From assembly GCA_016868955.1 (NCBI GenBank), contig VGFF01000008.1, positions 1 through 29,223 of the forward strand: a DNA stretch of 29,223 nucleotides, given 5' to 3'. Of the stretch, positions 14,956-22,797 are shown one piece after another (the first letter of the stretch is position 1; each line of letters starts with the position of its first letter). The position numbers and the translations under genes were made by a program. The stretch comes from Armatimonadota bacterium (GTDB taxonomy: Bacteria; Sysuimicrobiota; Sysuimicrobiia; Sysuimicrobiales; VGFF01). The notes under the pieces were generated by a model that was not told where the DNA came from, did no database searches, and was given only the letters and a program-made list of their open reading frames with translations.

Positions 14956-15865
14956 GGGTGATCGTGTCAACATTGTGGCGCACCATCCCGATGTACGTGC
15001 CTTCCGGCGTGCCGTCCCGACCGAGCGCATCCGAGAACAGCTCGCCGCCGATCGCGACCTGACAGCCGCGCGACCGCGCGGCCGCTTGCACCGCCTCGAC
15101 GTAGGATCTCGGTACCGACGACTCGACGAAGATCGCCTTGAGCTTGCGGGCGCAGATGAACTGCGCGAGATCCTGCACGTCGCGCGCGCCCGCTTCCGTC
15201 GCGGTGCTGGTGCCTTGCAGGCCGCGCACTTCCATTCCGTACTGGCGTCCGAAGTATCCGAACGCGTCATGAGCGGTCACGAGCACGCGCTGTGCCGACG
15301 GGATCGTCGCGATCTGGGCGCGCACGTACGCGTGCAGCTCGTCGAGCTGCACGCGGTACGCCTCGGCATTGCGCCGGTAGGCGTCGCGACCCGCCGGATC
15401 TCGCGCCGCCAGCTGCTTCTCGATCGTCCCGACGGCCTCGCGCCACAATGTCACGTCGAACCAGATGTGGGGATCGTACTTGCCCTGAAATTCCGGCGGC
15501 TCGCGCAGCTTCGCGCGATCGATGTCCTCGGTGACGGCGACGGTCGGCTTGCCGCCGCGCGCGACCTTGACGAAGACGTCGGTCATCCGCCCTTCCAGCT
15601 CGAGCCCGCCGTAGAAGATCGTGTCGGCCCGCTCGAGCCGCTGCACATCGCCAGCCGTTGGCTTGTACAAGTGCGGATCGACGCCCGGACCCATCAGGCC
15701 GACGACGTCGAGGCGGTCGCCCCCGACCACGCGGACGACGTCCGTGATCATTCCGACGGTAGCGACCACGTTCAGCTTTCGATTCGAAGAGGGGCTGGTT
15801 TGCGCCGCGTTGCAACCGGTTAGAAGCAACGAGGAAACGACCAGCCAAGCAAGGGGTCGGTTCAA
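14942..15865 (-). CDS. Mn/Zn-binding lipoprotein of ABC importer (cluster A-I)
   Basis: This is the surface or periplasmic metal-binding protein that delivers Mn2+ or Zn2+ to the permeases. The 307-residue protein begins with a lipoprotein signal (WLVVSSLLLTGC; the lipobox Cys is residue 18). The four metal ligands of the PsaA/TroA family are recognisable: His in DPHLYKPTAGD, His in DPHIWFDV, Glu in AIFVESSVP and Asp in ELFSDALG. The His-His-Glu-Asp set is typical of Mn-preferring members, and there is no His-rich loop like that of ZnuA, which favours Mn over Zn. The start is TTG 15865 with GGAGG 9 nt upstream. It is the first gene of the operon, directly downstream of the palindromic operator candidate. 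Confidence 0.92.
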   Translation of the reverse strand: MNRPLAWLVVSSLLLTGCNAAQTSPSSNRKLNVVATVGMITDVVRVVGGDRLDVVGLMGPGVDPHLYKPTAGDVQRLERADTIFYGGLELEGRMTDVFVKVARGGKPTVAVTEDIDRAKLREPPEFQGKYDPHIWFDVTLWREAVGTIEKQLAARDPAGRDAYRRNAEAYRVQLDELHAYVRAQIATIPSAQRVLVTAHDAFGYFGRQYGMEVRGLQGTSTATEAGARDVQDLAQFICARKLKAIFVESSVPRSYVEAVQAAARSRGCQVAIGGELFSDALGRDGTPEGTYIGMVRHNVDTITRALK

Positions 15866-15903
15866 GGAATTTCGCCTCCGCGGGCAAGTGTGTCCATGAT
15901 CGG

Positions 15904-15934
15904 TTTAGCCAACCCTAAATTAGACTTGGCTAAA
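15904..15934. promoter_or_regulatory. Palindromic operator candidate for the Mn operon
   Basis: A perfect 9-bp inverted repeat, TTTAGCCAA (15904-15912) and TTGGCTAAA (15926-15934), lies 13 bases apart. Nested in it are two DtxR-box-like units with TTTAG or its complement at each end: TTTAGCCAACCCTAAA (15904-15919) and ATTAGACTTGGCTAAA (15919-15934). It lies 39 bases before the TTG of the lipoprotein gene. On the minus strand it overlaps a weak promoter candidate: TTGGAT (15939-15944) and TAATTT (15917-15922), spacer 16. AT-rich sequence is rare in this window, which makes the site stand out. The DtxR/MntR-family gene at the end of the same operon is the obvious binder, by inference. Confidence 0.75.
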
Positions 15935-16036
15935 TCGTATCCAAGGCTCACAGCGTCGTCAAACCGGGCACCGGCAGCGGCGCGTAACCGTTTCGAGGCG
16001 CACGATAAGATGGCGGCAAGCGGAAGGGAGTGGCCC

Positions 16037-16786
16037 ATGACGTTTCGGCTTCTCGATTCACCCCTGCGATCATCGGCGCGGCGGTCTCGGCGGGCCGCGG
16101 TCCTGATCCTCGTGACCTCGATCATCGCCGCCGTCCCCGCTCCCGCGTGGGCGGCGCTGATCAGCGAAGACCAAGAGTTTTGGATCGGCCTACAGGCGGC
16201 GCGCGAACTGGAAGCCGCAGTCGGTGTGGTGCGCGACCCGGCGCTCGCCGACCGCGTCTCCGCGATCGGATCGAGCATCGCGGCGCGGTCGGACCGCAGC
16301 CGGCTGCCCTGGCGTTTCCGCGTTCTCGCGACGCGCGAGGTCAACGCGATCGCGCTGCCGGGAGGATTCATCTACGTCACCGCCGGCATGTTGCGCTTCA
16401 CCCGGTCCGACGATGAGCTCGCATTCGTGCTCTCGCACGAGATCGCGCACGTCAACCAACGGCACCACGTCCAAATGATCGAGCGGCAGTTCATCTTTGG
16501 CGCGCTCGTCGCCCTGCTCACCGGCAATGAAGGGAGCACGCGGCAGATTGCGCAGCTGGTGCGCGGGTTGATCTCGCGCGGGTACAGCCGCGACCACGAA
16601 TTCGAGGCGGATCGCGTCGGCATCGACCTCATGCGGCGCGCGGGCCACGCGCCGGCCGGCGCCGTCGCGTTCATGGAGCGGCTGCGCGCCGCCGAGGGCC
16701 GCGATCCCTCCTCGTTCGAAGTGCTGTTCCGCACGCACCCGGCGACCGGCGAGCGCCTCGACCGGGTGCGCGAGCTGGCTTGGTGA
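16037..16786 (+). CDS. M48-family zinc metalloprotease, exported
   Basis: This is a secreted or membrane-anchored peptidase of the M48 (BepA/YfgC-like) group, often involved in envelope protein quality control. The 249-residue protein starts with a signal peptide (Arg-rich n-region, hydrophobic core about 20-33, AWA cleavage site near 39). The catalytic HEIAH (His134, Glu135, His138) sits in SHEIAHVNQRH, and the third zinc ligand is Glu188 in the EFEAD motif. FIYVTAGMLRF and LPGGF are further family motifs. ATG 16037 is chosen because AAGGGAG ends 6 nt upstream. Earlier in-frame starts would place extra residues before the signal peptide. There are no TPR repeats. The next gene overlaps its stop by 4 bases. 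Confidence 0.92.
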   Translation: MTFRLLDSPLRSSARRSRRAAVLILVTSIIAAVPAPAWAALISEDQEFWIGLQAARELEAAVGVVRDPALADRVSAIGSSIAARSDRSRLPWRFRVLATREVNAIALPGGFIYVTAGMLRFTRSDDELAFVLSHEIAHVNQRHHVQMIERQFIFGALVALLTGNEGSTRQIAQLVRGLISRGYSRDHEFEADRVGIDLMRRAGHAPAGAVAFMERLRAAEGRDPSSFEVLFRTHPATGERLDRVRELAW

Positions 16787-17628
16787 TCCGCCGCGTCAGC
16801 GTGCTCGGTCTCGGGTTGATGGGGCGCCCGATCGCCGCGACGCTCGCCCGCGGCGGGTTCCACGTTGTCGGCTGGAACCGGACTCCGCGCATCGTCGAGG
16901 AATCGGGCAACATCCGAATCGCGCGCACGATCGCCGACGCCGCCGCAGTCGACGCTTGCCTGCTCGCGCTTGCGGACTCCACCGCGACCACGACCGTCCT
17001 CGATGCGTTGGAACCTTACCTCTCGAGCGGCACGCTCGTCGTCGACGTCGGCAGCTCCGACCCGGAGGATTCGCGCCGGCACGCGGCGCGACTGGCGGCG
17101 CGGCAGATAGGTTGGGTGGATGCCCCGGTGTCCGGCGGACCGGAGGGCGCGGCCGCCGGCGCGCTGGCCATCATGGCCGGCGGACGCGACGAAGACGTCT
17201 GGCGCGCGCGCCCGATCCTCGATGCCCTGGGGCGCACGGTCCACGTCGGGGACGCAGGCGCCGGGCACCTGACGAAGATCATCAACCAATTGATCGTCGG
17301 TTTGACGATCGAAGCCGTCGCGGAAGCGGTCGCGCTGTCCGAGCGCGCGGGCCTCGACCCGCACGCGGTCCAGGAGGCATTGCGCGGCGGATTGGCCGAC
17401 TCGAAGGTCCTCCACATACACGGGACGCGGATGATCGAGCGCCGATACGTGCCCGGCGGGCGCGCGACGACGCAGCTGAAAGACCTGCGCATGGCCGTCG
17501 ACCTCGCCGATCGACTCGGCATCGAGCTGCCGCACGGCCGGTCGGCGTTGGCGCGGTACCAGCGACTCGTCGATCTCGGTCACGGCGACGAAGATCACTC
17601 GGCCGTGCACCGCCTGCTCCTGCAGTGA
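16783..17628 (+). CDS. NAD(P)-dependent beta-hydroxyacid dehydrogenase
   Basis: This is an oxidoreductase of the 3-hydroxyisobutyrate dehydrogenase family, which also includes tartronate semialdehyde reductase and succinic semialdehyde reductase. The 281-residue length is normal. It has the Rossmann motif GLGLMG (9-14), the substrate-binding DAPVSGG (113-119), the catalytic Lys165 with Asn168 in HLTKIINQ, and the C-terminal helical domain with LKDL. The GTG at 16783 overlaps the M48 stop (GTGA), so the two are co-transcribed, although no functional link is obvious. The exact substrate cannot be told from the sequence. Confidence 0.91.
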   Translation: MIRRVSVLGLGLMGRPIAATLARGGFHVVGWNRTPRIVEESGNIRIARTIADAAAVDACLLALADSTATTTVLDALEPYLSSGTLVVDVGSSDPEDSRRHAARLAARQIGWVDAPVSGGPEGAAAGALAIMAGGRDEDVWRARPILDALGRTVHVGDAGAGHLTKIINQLIVGLTIEAVAEAVALSERAGLDPHAVQEALRGGLADSKVLHIHGTRMIERRYVPGGRATTQLKDLRMAVDLADRLGIELPHGRSALARYQRLVDLGHGDEDHSAVHRLLLQ

Positions 17629-17714
17629 CGCGGTCGGCCGGCCGGAGGTCCCGCACGAACGGCATGGTTCGTGCTCTAGCGCCTATTCAAGACTTCCCCG
17701 GTCGACGAGGTTCG

Positions 17715-19283
17715 ATGACGAGAACGAAACCATCGGAACGGCGCTCGTCCGATGCCGTGCCCAATGGCGGCGCGCATCCGGACGAGCTTGCCGCCGTTCT
17801 CGACGCCGTCGCCTGGTCCGCCGACCGCCTCACGCGGTCCGAGGACTGGACGCGCGATCTGGCCGAGATCATGGGCCGGCTGCAAGCGGCGATCGGAGCG
17901 ACGCGCGTACAGCTGGTCGAGCGCCCGTCGGCGAGCGAAGCGTCCAACGCACGCCGGCCGGCCTGGGTCGGACGGCTCGCACGTGGCCACCTCGTGCAGC
18001 GGCGTCTGGGCCGCGCCCGTGCGGCGAACAATGGTGGCGGCCCGTCGACCGCCATACTGGTGCCCATCTTGGTCGACGGCGCGTTGTGGGGCCACATCGC
18101 CGTCGAGTACGCCGGCAGCGCGCCGCCCTGGGCGGACGCCTACGCCGACGCGATGAGCCTCGCCGCGGCGGCGATCGCGGCCGCGATCCGGCGCCGGCAG
18201 GTCGAAGACGCCCTGCGAAAGAGCGAAACGCGCTTCCATCGCCTCGCCGAGAACCTGCACGACGTCTTGTTCCGGTATCGAATCCGGCCGCAGGCCGGCT
18301 TCGAGTTCGTCAGCGCCGCCGCGCTGGAACAGACCGGCTATGCCGCCGGCGAGTTCCTCGCCGACCCGACGCTCGCCGCAAAAGTCGTTCACCCCGAGGA
18401 TCGCGACACCGTCGCAAAGGCGGTAGTCACGGCGGCGCTCGCGAATCGCGCGCTGACGATGCGCTGCGTGCGCAAGGATGGACGCGTCGTGTGGTTGGAG
18501 CACCGCATGACCCCGATCCGCGACGAACGCGGGCGCTTCGTCGCCGTCGAGGGGGTGGCGCGCGACGTGACCGAGCAGCGGCAGTTGGAGGAGCGTTTGT
18601 TCTTGGACGCCCGCCACGACCCCCTGACCTCGCTGCCGAATCGCGCGTTGCTCTACGACCGGCTCGTCGCGCAGATGGCGCTAGCCAAACCCGGCATCGG
18701 CCGCGGCTATGCTGTGCTCGTGTTGGACGTCGATCGTTTCAAGGTCGTCAACGACAGCCTGGGGCACGTCTCGGGCGACCTCGTGCTGCGTGAGGTCGGC
18801 GCGCGGATCCGGGCCGTCGTTCGTCCTGGAGACACGGTCGCCCGCCTCGGCGGCGACGAATTCGCCGTCTTGCTCTCGGCCGTCCGCGGCCCCGAGGACG
18901 CGGCCCGCATCGCCCGCCGCGTCCACGAAGCCCTGCGCGCACCGCTGCGGATCGGCTCGCACGAGGTCCTGGCTTCGCTGAGCATCGGCATCGCGATCGG
19001 CGCCGCGTCCTACCGTTTCCCGGAGGATGCGATCCGGCACGCCGACGTCGCCGCCTACCGCGCCAAGAGCCAGGGACGCGGGCGCACCGTCGTCTTCGAC
19101 GCAAGCATGCAGGCGGAGGCGGACGCGCGCGTGCAGCTGGAGGTCGATCTGCGCAGCGCGACCGCGAACCTGGACTTCGCGGTTTTCTATCAGCCGATCG
19201 TCGCCTCCGCGACGGCCGCGTCGTCGGCTTCGAAGCGCTGCTGCGGTGGCGGCATCCGTCGCGCGGCCTCGTCGCGCCGATGA
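17715..19283 (+). CDS. GAF-PAS-GGDEF protein, truncated before its EAL domain
   Basis: This diguanylate cyclase makes cyclic di-GMP from two GTP. It has a GAF-like sensor (about 25-160), a PAS-PAC sensor (about 168-290; HPEDRDTV, VRKDGRVVWLEHRM) and a GGDEF domain (about 295-460) with an intact GGDEF (379-383). The inhibitory RxxD site (Arg370-Asp373) lies five residues before the GGDEF motif. A frame change after about 19202 ends the product at 19283, about 523 residues, just as the EAL domain begins. No signal peptide or membrane segment is seen. ATG 17715 has GAGG 4 nt upstream; ATG 17664 is an alternative. As the sequence stands, it would make c-di-GMP but not degrade it. Confidence 0.85.
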   Translation: MTRTKPSERRSSDAVPNGGAHPDELAAVLDAVAWSADRLTRSEDWTRDLAEIMGRLQAAIGATRVQLVERPSASEASNARRPAWVGRLARGHLVQRRLGRARAANNGGGPSTAILVPILVDGALWGHIAVEYAGSAPPWADAYADAMSLAAAAIAAAIRRRQVEDALRKSETRFHRLAENLHDVLFRYRIRPQAGFEFVSAAALEQTGYAAGEFLADPTLAAKVVHPEDRDTVAKAVVTAALANRALTMRCVRKDGRVVWLEHRMTPIRDERGRFVAVEGVARDVTEQRQLEERLFLDARHDPLTSLPNRALLYDRLVAQMALAKPGIGRGYAVLVLDVDRFKVVNDSLGHVSGDLVLREVGARIRAVVRPGDTVARLGGDEFAVLLSAVRGPEDAARIARRVHEALRAPLRIGSHEVLASLSIGIAIGAASYRFPEDAIRHADVAAYRAKSQGRGRTVVFDASMQAEADARVQLEVDLRSATANLDFAVFYQPIVASATAASSASKRCCGGGIRRAASSRR

Positions 19284-19913
19284 AGTTCATCCCGGCGGCG
19301 GAGGACAACGGCTTGATCGTGCCGATCGGAACGCATCGCGCTGACCGAAGCGTGCCGGCAAATGCGGCGGTGGACCGAGACCGCGGTCGAGATCCCCGAC
19401 ATGCGCGTCCACGTCAACGTGTCGGAACGGCAGTTCTTCCAATCCGATTTCGTCGAGGCCGTCGACGCGGCGCTGCGCGAGACCGGTTTGCCGCCGTGGC
19501 GGCTCTGCCTGGAGATCACCGAGAACGTATATCTCGAGAACGTCGATGCCGCCCTGACGCACCTGCGGCGGCTGAAGCGGCTGGGCGTCCGCCTGGTCAC
19601 CGACGACTTCGGCACGGGGTTTTCGTCGCTCAGCCTGCTGCGGCGCTTTCCGCTCTATGGCATCAAGCTCGACTGATCCCTCGTGCGCCAGATCGATACG
19701 CCGCTCGCGAACCTGGCGCTGATGCACGCGATGCAAGAGGTCGCGCGAAGTTTGTCGATGGACATCACGGCGGAAGGCGTCGAAACCTCAGCGCAGCTCG
19801 CGTTGCTGCGCGACATTGGGTTCGACTACGCGCAGGGGTTTCACATCGCGCGGCCGCTCGAGCCCGAGATGGCGACGACCATCGTGCAAGGAGGCACGCG
19901 TGACGCACACTGA
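19173..19913 (+). pseudogene. EAL-domain remnant (c-di-GMP phosphodiesterase half), three lesions
   Basis: This stretch encodes a full EAL domain once three changes are repaired. One base is missing near 19203-19204: YQPIV must be followed by LRDGRVVGFEALLRW, which is in another frame. One extra base is present near 19330-19331, restoring the original frame at ALTEACRQMRRW. The TGA at 19674-19676 replaces the Arg codon in KLD-R-SLVRQ. All catalytic motifs are otherwise there: EAL(LRW), the ITEN glutamate, DDFGTG, KLD, EGVET and AQGFHIARPL. It was therefore an active phosphodiesterase until recently, or the lesions are sequence errors. The 3' end overlaps the next gene by 14 bases. Confidence 0.82.
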
Positions 19914-20817
19914 GCGCGAGATCCTCGCGCATCCGGAGCTGTGGCTGAAGACGCTGGAGCTCGCGCAGATCATGGGCGACTCCCTGGAGGAGCTGGCCGT
20001 TCGCCCGGTGTCCCTCGTGAGGTCCGGGTCATCGTACTACGCCGCGCAGGCCTCAGCGTTCTACCTATCCGACGTCGCCGGCTACATCGCCCGATCGATC
20101 CCCGCCGGCGTCTATCGCCCGCGGCCGTACGAGACGGCCGTGTTCATCAGCCGCACCGGGACGACGACGGATGTCCTCGAAGCGGCGGAGCTCGCCCGCA
20201 AGGCCGGGGTCCCCCGCGTCGCCGTCACGGCGGAGCCGACGGGACCGCTGGCGCGCCTCGCCGACCGCGTCGTCCCGCTGTCGTTCGTGAGGGAAGAGAG
20301 CAACGTGCAGACCGGCGCCGTAACGTGCGTGCTGCTGTTCTTTCGCGCGCTCGCCGATCGCAAGGCCGGCAAACCGACGTCGCCGACGCTCGTCGACGAG
20401 CTGCGCCGCGCGCTCGACGACCCGATCCGCGACTTCGACGGCGTCAGCCACGTCGTGCTGCTCGGTTCGGGATGGCGGTTCGGCCTGGCCTGCGAAGCGG
20501 CGCTGAAGGCGCAGGAGATGGCCCAGCTGTGGTCCGAGCGCTACATCCCGGGCGAGTACCGGCACGGCCCCATCGTCTGCGCCGACGCCTCGACGCTCGT
20601 GTTCCACTTCGACACGCAATATCCGCGCATCCAGGAGCTGTCGCGGGCTATCACGGAGACCGGCGCGCGCGTTCTCTTCGCCCGCTACGATCCGCTCGTC
20701 GAGCTCGTTCGGTTGCAACGGATGTTCCTGGCGATCGGCCTGCAGCGCCGCCTGGACGTCGACCATCCGCGCCACACGACGCAGTCGGTCACCTTCGACG
20801 CGCCGCCGAACCGCTAG
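19900..20817 (+). CDS. Double-SIS-domain sugar-phosphate isomerase/deaminase-like protein
   Basis: This protein of about 305 residues has two SIS domains, as in the isomerase half of GlmS, AgaS and GlmD. These act on amino-sugar phosphates such as fructose-6-phosphate/glucosamine-6-phosphate. SIS 1 shows RSGSSYYAAQA and the phosphate-binding SRTGTTTDVLEA. SIS 2 shows LGSGWRFGLACEAALKAQEM and the GlmS-like YIPGEYRHGP motif with the catalytic Glu. There is no glutaminase domain, so it is more likely a deaminase or isomerase than a synthase. GTG 19900 is preferred because AAGGAGG lies 5 nt upstream. The 3' end overlaps the convergent hydroxyacid dehydrogenase gene by 4 bases. Confidence 0.87.
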   Translation: MTHTEREILAHPELWLKTLELAQIMGDSLEELAVRPVSLVRSGSSYYAAQASAFYLSDVAGYIARSIPAGVYRPRPYETAVFISRTGTTTDVLEAAELARKAGVPRVAVTAEPTGPLARLADRVVPLSFVREESNVQTGAVTCVLLFFRALADRKAGKPTSPTLVDELRRALDDPIRDFDGVSHVVLLGSGWRFGLACEAALKAQEMAQLWSERYIPGEYRHGPIVCADASTLVFHFDTQYPRIQELSRAITETGARVLFARYDPLVELVRLQRMFLAIGLQRRLDVDHPRHTTQSVTFDAPPNR

Positions 20818-21785
20818 TAGCCGCGCGCGGCATCGACGACGTAGCGCAACGCTTCCCCGCCGGCGAACCGCCGCAGATTGTCGCAGAAGACGTCCAGGTT
20901 GTGGCGCGCACGCGCCGGGCCCGCCCCCGACGCGTGCGGCGTGATGACGACGTTTTCCAAACGCCACAACGGGCTCGACGCCGGCAGCGGTTCTTCCTCG
21001 AAGACATCCAGCATCGCGCCGCCCAGGCGGCCGGATCGCATCGCCAGGACAAGCGCGGATTCGTCGATGACCTCGCCGCGGCCGACGTTGACGATCACTG
21101 CGTGCGGTCGCATCCATGCCAGCGCGCGTTCGCCGATGAGGCCGCGCGTTTGCGGCGTCAGCGGCAGCGTGACCGCGACGTAATCGGCCGTGCGCAGAAC
21201 ACCCGCGAGTCCCTCCGGGCCATGGTTCTCGTCCACGCCGACGATCGGCCGCGGCGTCCGGCAAACGCCCAAGATGCGCACGTCGAACGGCCGCAGGCGG
21301 TGCGCAATCGCCTGCCCGATCCCGCCGACGCCGAGCAGCGCGACCGTCGATCCGGCCAGCGTCGCGCCGATCGCCGGCGGTCGATCCCAATCGCCGCGCG
21401 CGACCTGATTGCGGAGCGCGACGTGCAGCCGGCGCGCGAACATCAGAAACCCGCCGACGACGTATTCGGCCATCAACACTTCGTGGCCGCCGCGGCCGTG
21501 CGTCACGATGACATCGCGCGGGCGTAAAGCGTCCCACGGCAGACCATCGACGCCGACGCCCGGGTTGTGGATCCAGCGCAAGCGGGCGGCAGCATCGACT
21601 TGCGCCGCCGTCAGGTCGGAGCCCCAGAAGACGTCGGCATCGGCGAGCGCGCTCGAGATGGTCTCGTCGTCGACGCGCACGAGCCGGATGCGCGCGTCGA
21701 CGGCGCGAACGCGGTCATCGCCAGCAGCGGATCCGCCGCTGGCGACGACGACGATCGGTGCGGCACGGCTGCCCTCCGCGGTCAC
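20814..21785 (-). CDS. D-2-hydroxyacid dehydrogenase family protein
   Basis: This is an NAD(P)-linked dehydrogenase that interconverts a 2-ketoacid and a D-2-hydroxyacid. The 323-residue protein has the family's two-domain layout. It shows a Rossmann GVGGIG (about residues 152-157), the catalytic Arg in VNVGRGEVID, the Glu in FEEEPLP and the His in ITPHASG. The GTG start at 21785 is 7 bases after the D-glutamate cyclase stop, with no clear ribosome site. It is the last gene of the long operon that begins with the peptide transporter and may act on a keto acid released from the imported substrate. That is an inference from position only. Confidence 0.91.
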   Translation of the reverse strand: MTAEGSRAAPIVVVASGGSAAGDDRVRAVDARIRLVRVDDETISSALADADVFWGSDLTAAQVDAAARLRWIHNPGVGVDGLPWDALRPRDVIVTHGRGGHEVLMAEYVVGGFLMFARRLHVALRNQVARGDWDRPPAIGATLAGSTVALLGVGGIGQAIAHRLRPFDVRILGVCRTPRPIVGVDENHGPEGLAGVLRTADYVAVTLPLTPQTRGLIGERALAWMRPHAVIVNVGRGEVIDESALVLAMRSGRLGGAMLDVFEEEPLPASSPLWRLENVVITPHASGAGPARARHNLDVFCDNLRRFAGGEALRYVVDAARGY

Positions 21786-21792
21786 GGTTTCG

Positions 21793-22797
21793 CTACGCGC
21801 AGGCGAAGTGGGTCACCTTGTGCAGCAGCTCGACGATCGCAAGCGAGCTGTCGCCCGTTCCATCGACGCTCGGCGAAATGAAGCCGCCATCGGTGCAGCC
21901 GGCGGACGCGATCGCCTCCAGCATGCGCTGCTCCATCGCGCGGTCGTGCATCAAGCGCGGCTGGCGCAGCAGGATGCCCATGGCGGCGGCGATTCCGTAG
22001 GCGCCGAGGTTCGACGTGTTCGCGACGACGAGGACGTCTGCTTTCGTGACGCAGGCGATGCCGTCGCCGCAATCGCAGACGCATTTGCGGCCGAACGGCA
22101 CGAGCTCCCAGACGCGCTCGAGGATGTTGCCCATGCCGATCTCGTTGCCGCCGTCGCCGACCGCGACGGTCGCGATCTTGCGGCGGTTCGCGGCCTCGGC
22201 CACCGCTTCGAGGTAGGCTTCGGACGTGATCGGCGTCCCGACCGCGTAGTGGTGCCGCTGTTTCGCGTTGCCGGCGATGCGCTCGATGGAGACGACCGCG
22301 GCCGGCTTGTGCTCGTCGAGCATCCGCTCGGCGATCGGCACCGAAGCCTCCGGCGCCGTGATCGGGAACGGCAGCAAGAGCACGCTGTGCGCCTTCTGGC
22401 GCCAGTGCGCGGGGTCGCGCAACGCCATCAGCCCGGCGGCGGCGGCGGCTCGCGCGAACCCTTCCATCACCTGCTCCTCGCAGAGGATCACGGGCTTGGC
22501 GGCGATGCCGAGATCGAGCGCGCGCGCCAGGCTGGCGACGCCGGTCGGCCCATCCGTCTCGCCATATGGCAGCCCGATCGGATCGTAGACGCCGGAGATC
22601 AGGAACACGGCATCGTCCTTCTTCACGCGCTCGACGAGATGCCGGGCCGCGGCGAGCGGCATCGGCTCGTTGACCACTGCGGCGCCGGCGGCGTGAAGCC
22701 GGTGCAGCATATCGGTTGGCGCGTGCGCGCGCTTTGGCCGGATGGCGGACGATACGAGCGCGTCGATGGCTTGCCCGTAGGCGACTTCCAAGCTCAT
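21793..22797 (-). CDS. D-glutamate cyclase-like protein (DUF4392)
   Basis: This family corresponds to the C-terminal domain of the vertebrate D-glutamate cyclase DGLUCY, which turns D-glutamate into 5-oxo-D-proline. The 334-residue protein shows the family landmarks: SGVYDPIGLPYGETDGPTG (about 68-86, a nucleotide-like glycine loop), VVSIERIAGNAKQRHHY (168-184), the core GDGGNEIGMGN (214-224) and NTSNLGAYG. Stand-alone bacterial DUF4392 proteins occur without the DUF1445 half, as here, so activity on D-glutamate is likely but not proven. The start is ATG 22797, which overlaps the upstream M20 gene (ATGA). Confidence 0.85.
   Translation of the reverse strand: MSLEVAYGQAIDALVSSAIRPKRAHAPTDMLHRLHAAGAAVVNEPMPLAAARHLVERVKKDDAVFLISGVYDPIGLPYGETDGPTGVASLARALDLGIAAKPVILCEEQVMEGFARAAAAAGLMALRDPAHWRQKAHSVLLLPFPITAPEASVPIAERMLDEHKPAAVVSIERIAGNAKQRHHYAVGTPITSEAYLEAVAEAANRRKIATVAVGDGGNEIGMGNILERVWELVPFGRKCVCDCGDGIACVTKADVLVVANTSNLGAYGIAAAMGILLRQPRLMHDRAMEQRMLEAIASAGCTDGGFISPSVDGTGDSSLAIVELLHKVTHFACA

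Noticed and set aside
14956..15270. N-terminal extension of the Mn ATPase upstream of 14955
   Set aside because: The frame lies wholly inside the lipoprotein gene and encodes Arg/Ser-rich sequence absent from the ATPase family.
15890..16036. Longer N-terminus for the M48 protease starting at 15890
   Set aside because: It would run through the operator-like palindrome and put about 49 residues before the signal peptide. The ATG at 16037 has a good ribosome site.
17635..17645. CGGCCGGCCG palindrome as a terminator after the hydroxyacid dehydrogenase gene
   Set aside because: It is a short self-complementary GC stretch with no loop and no T-run, likely to occur by chance here.
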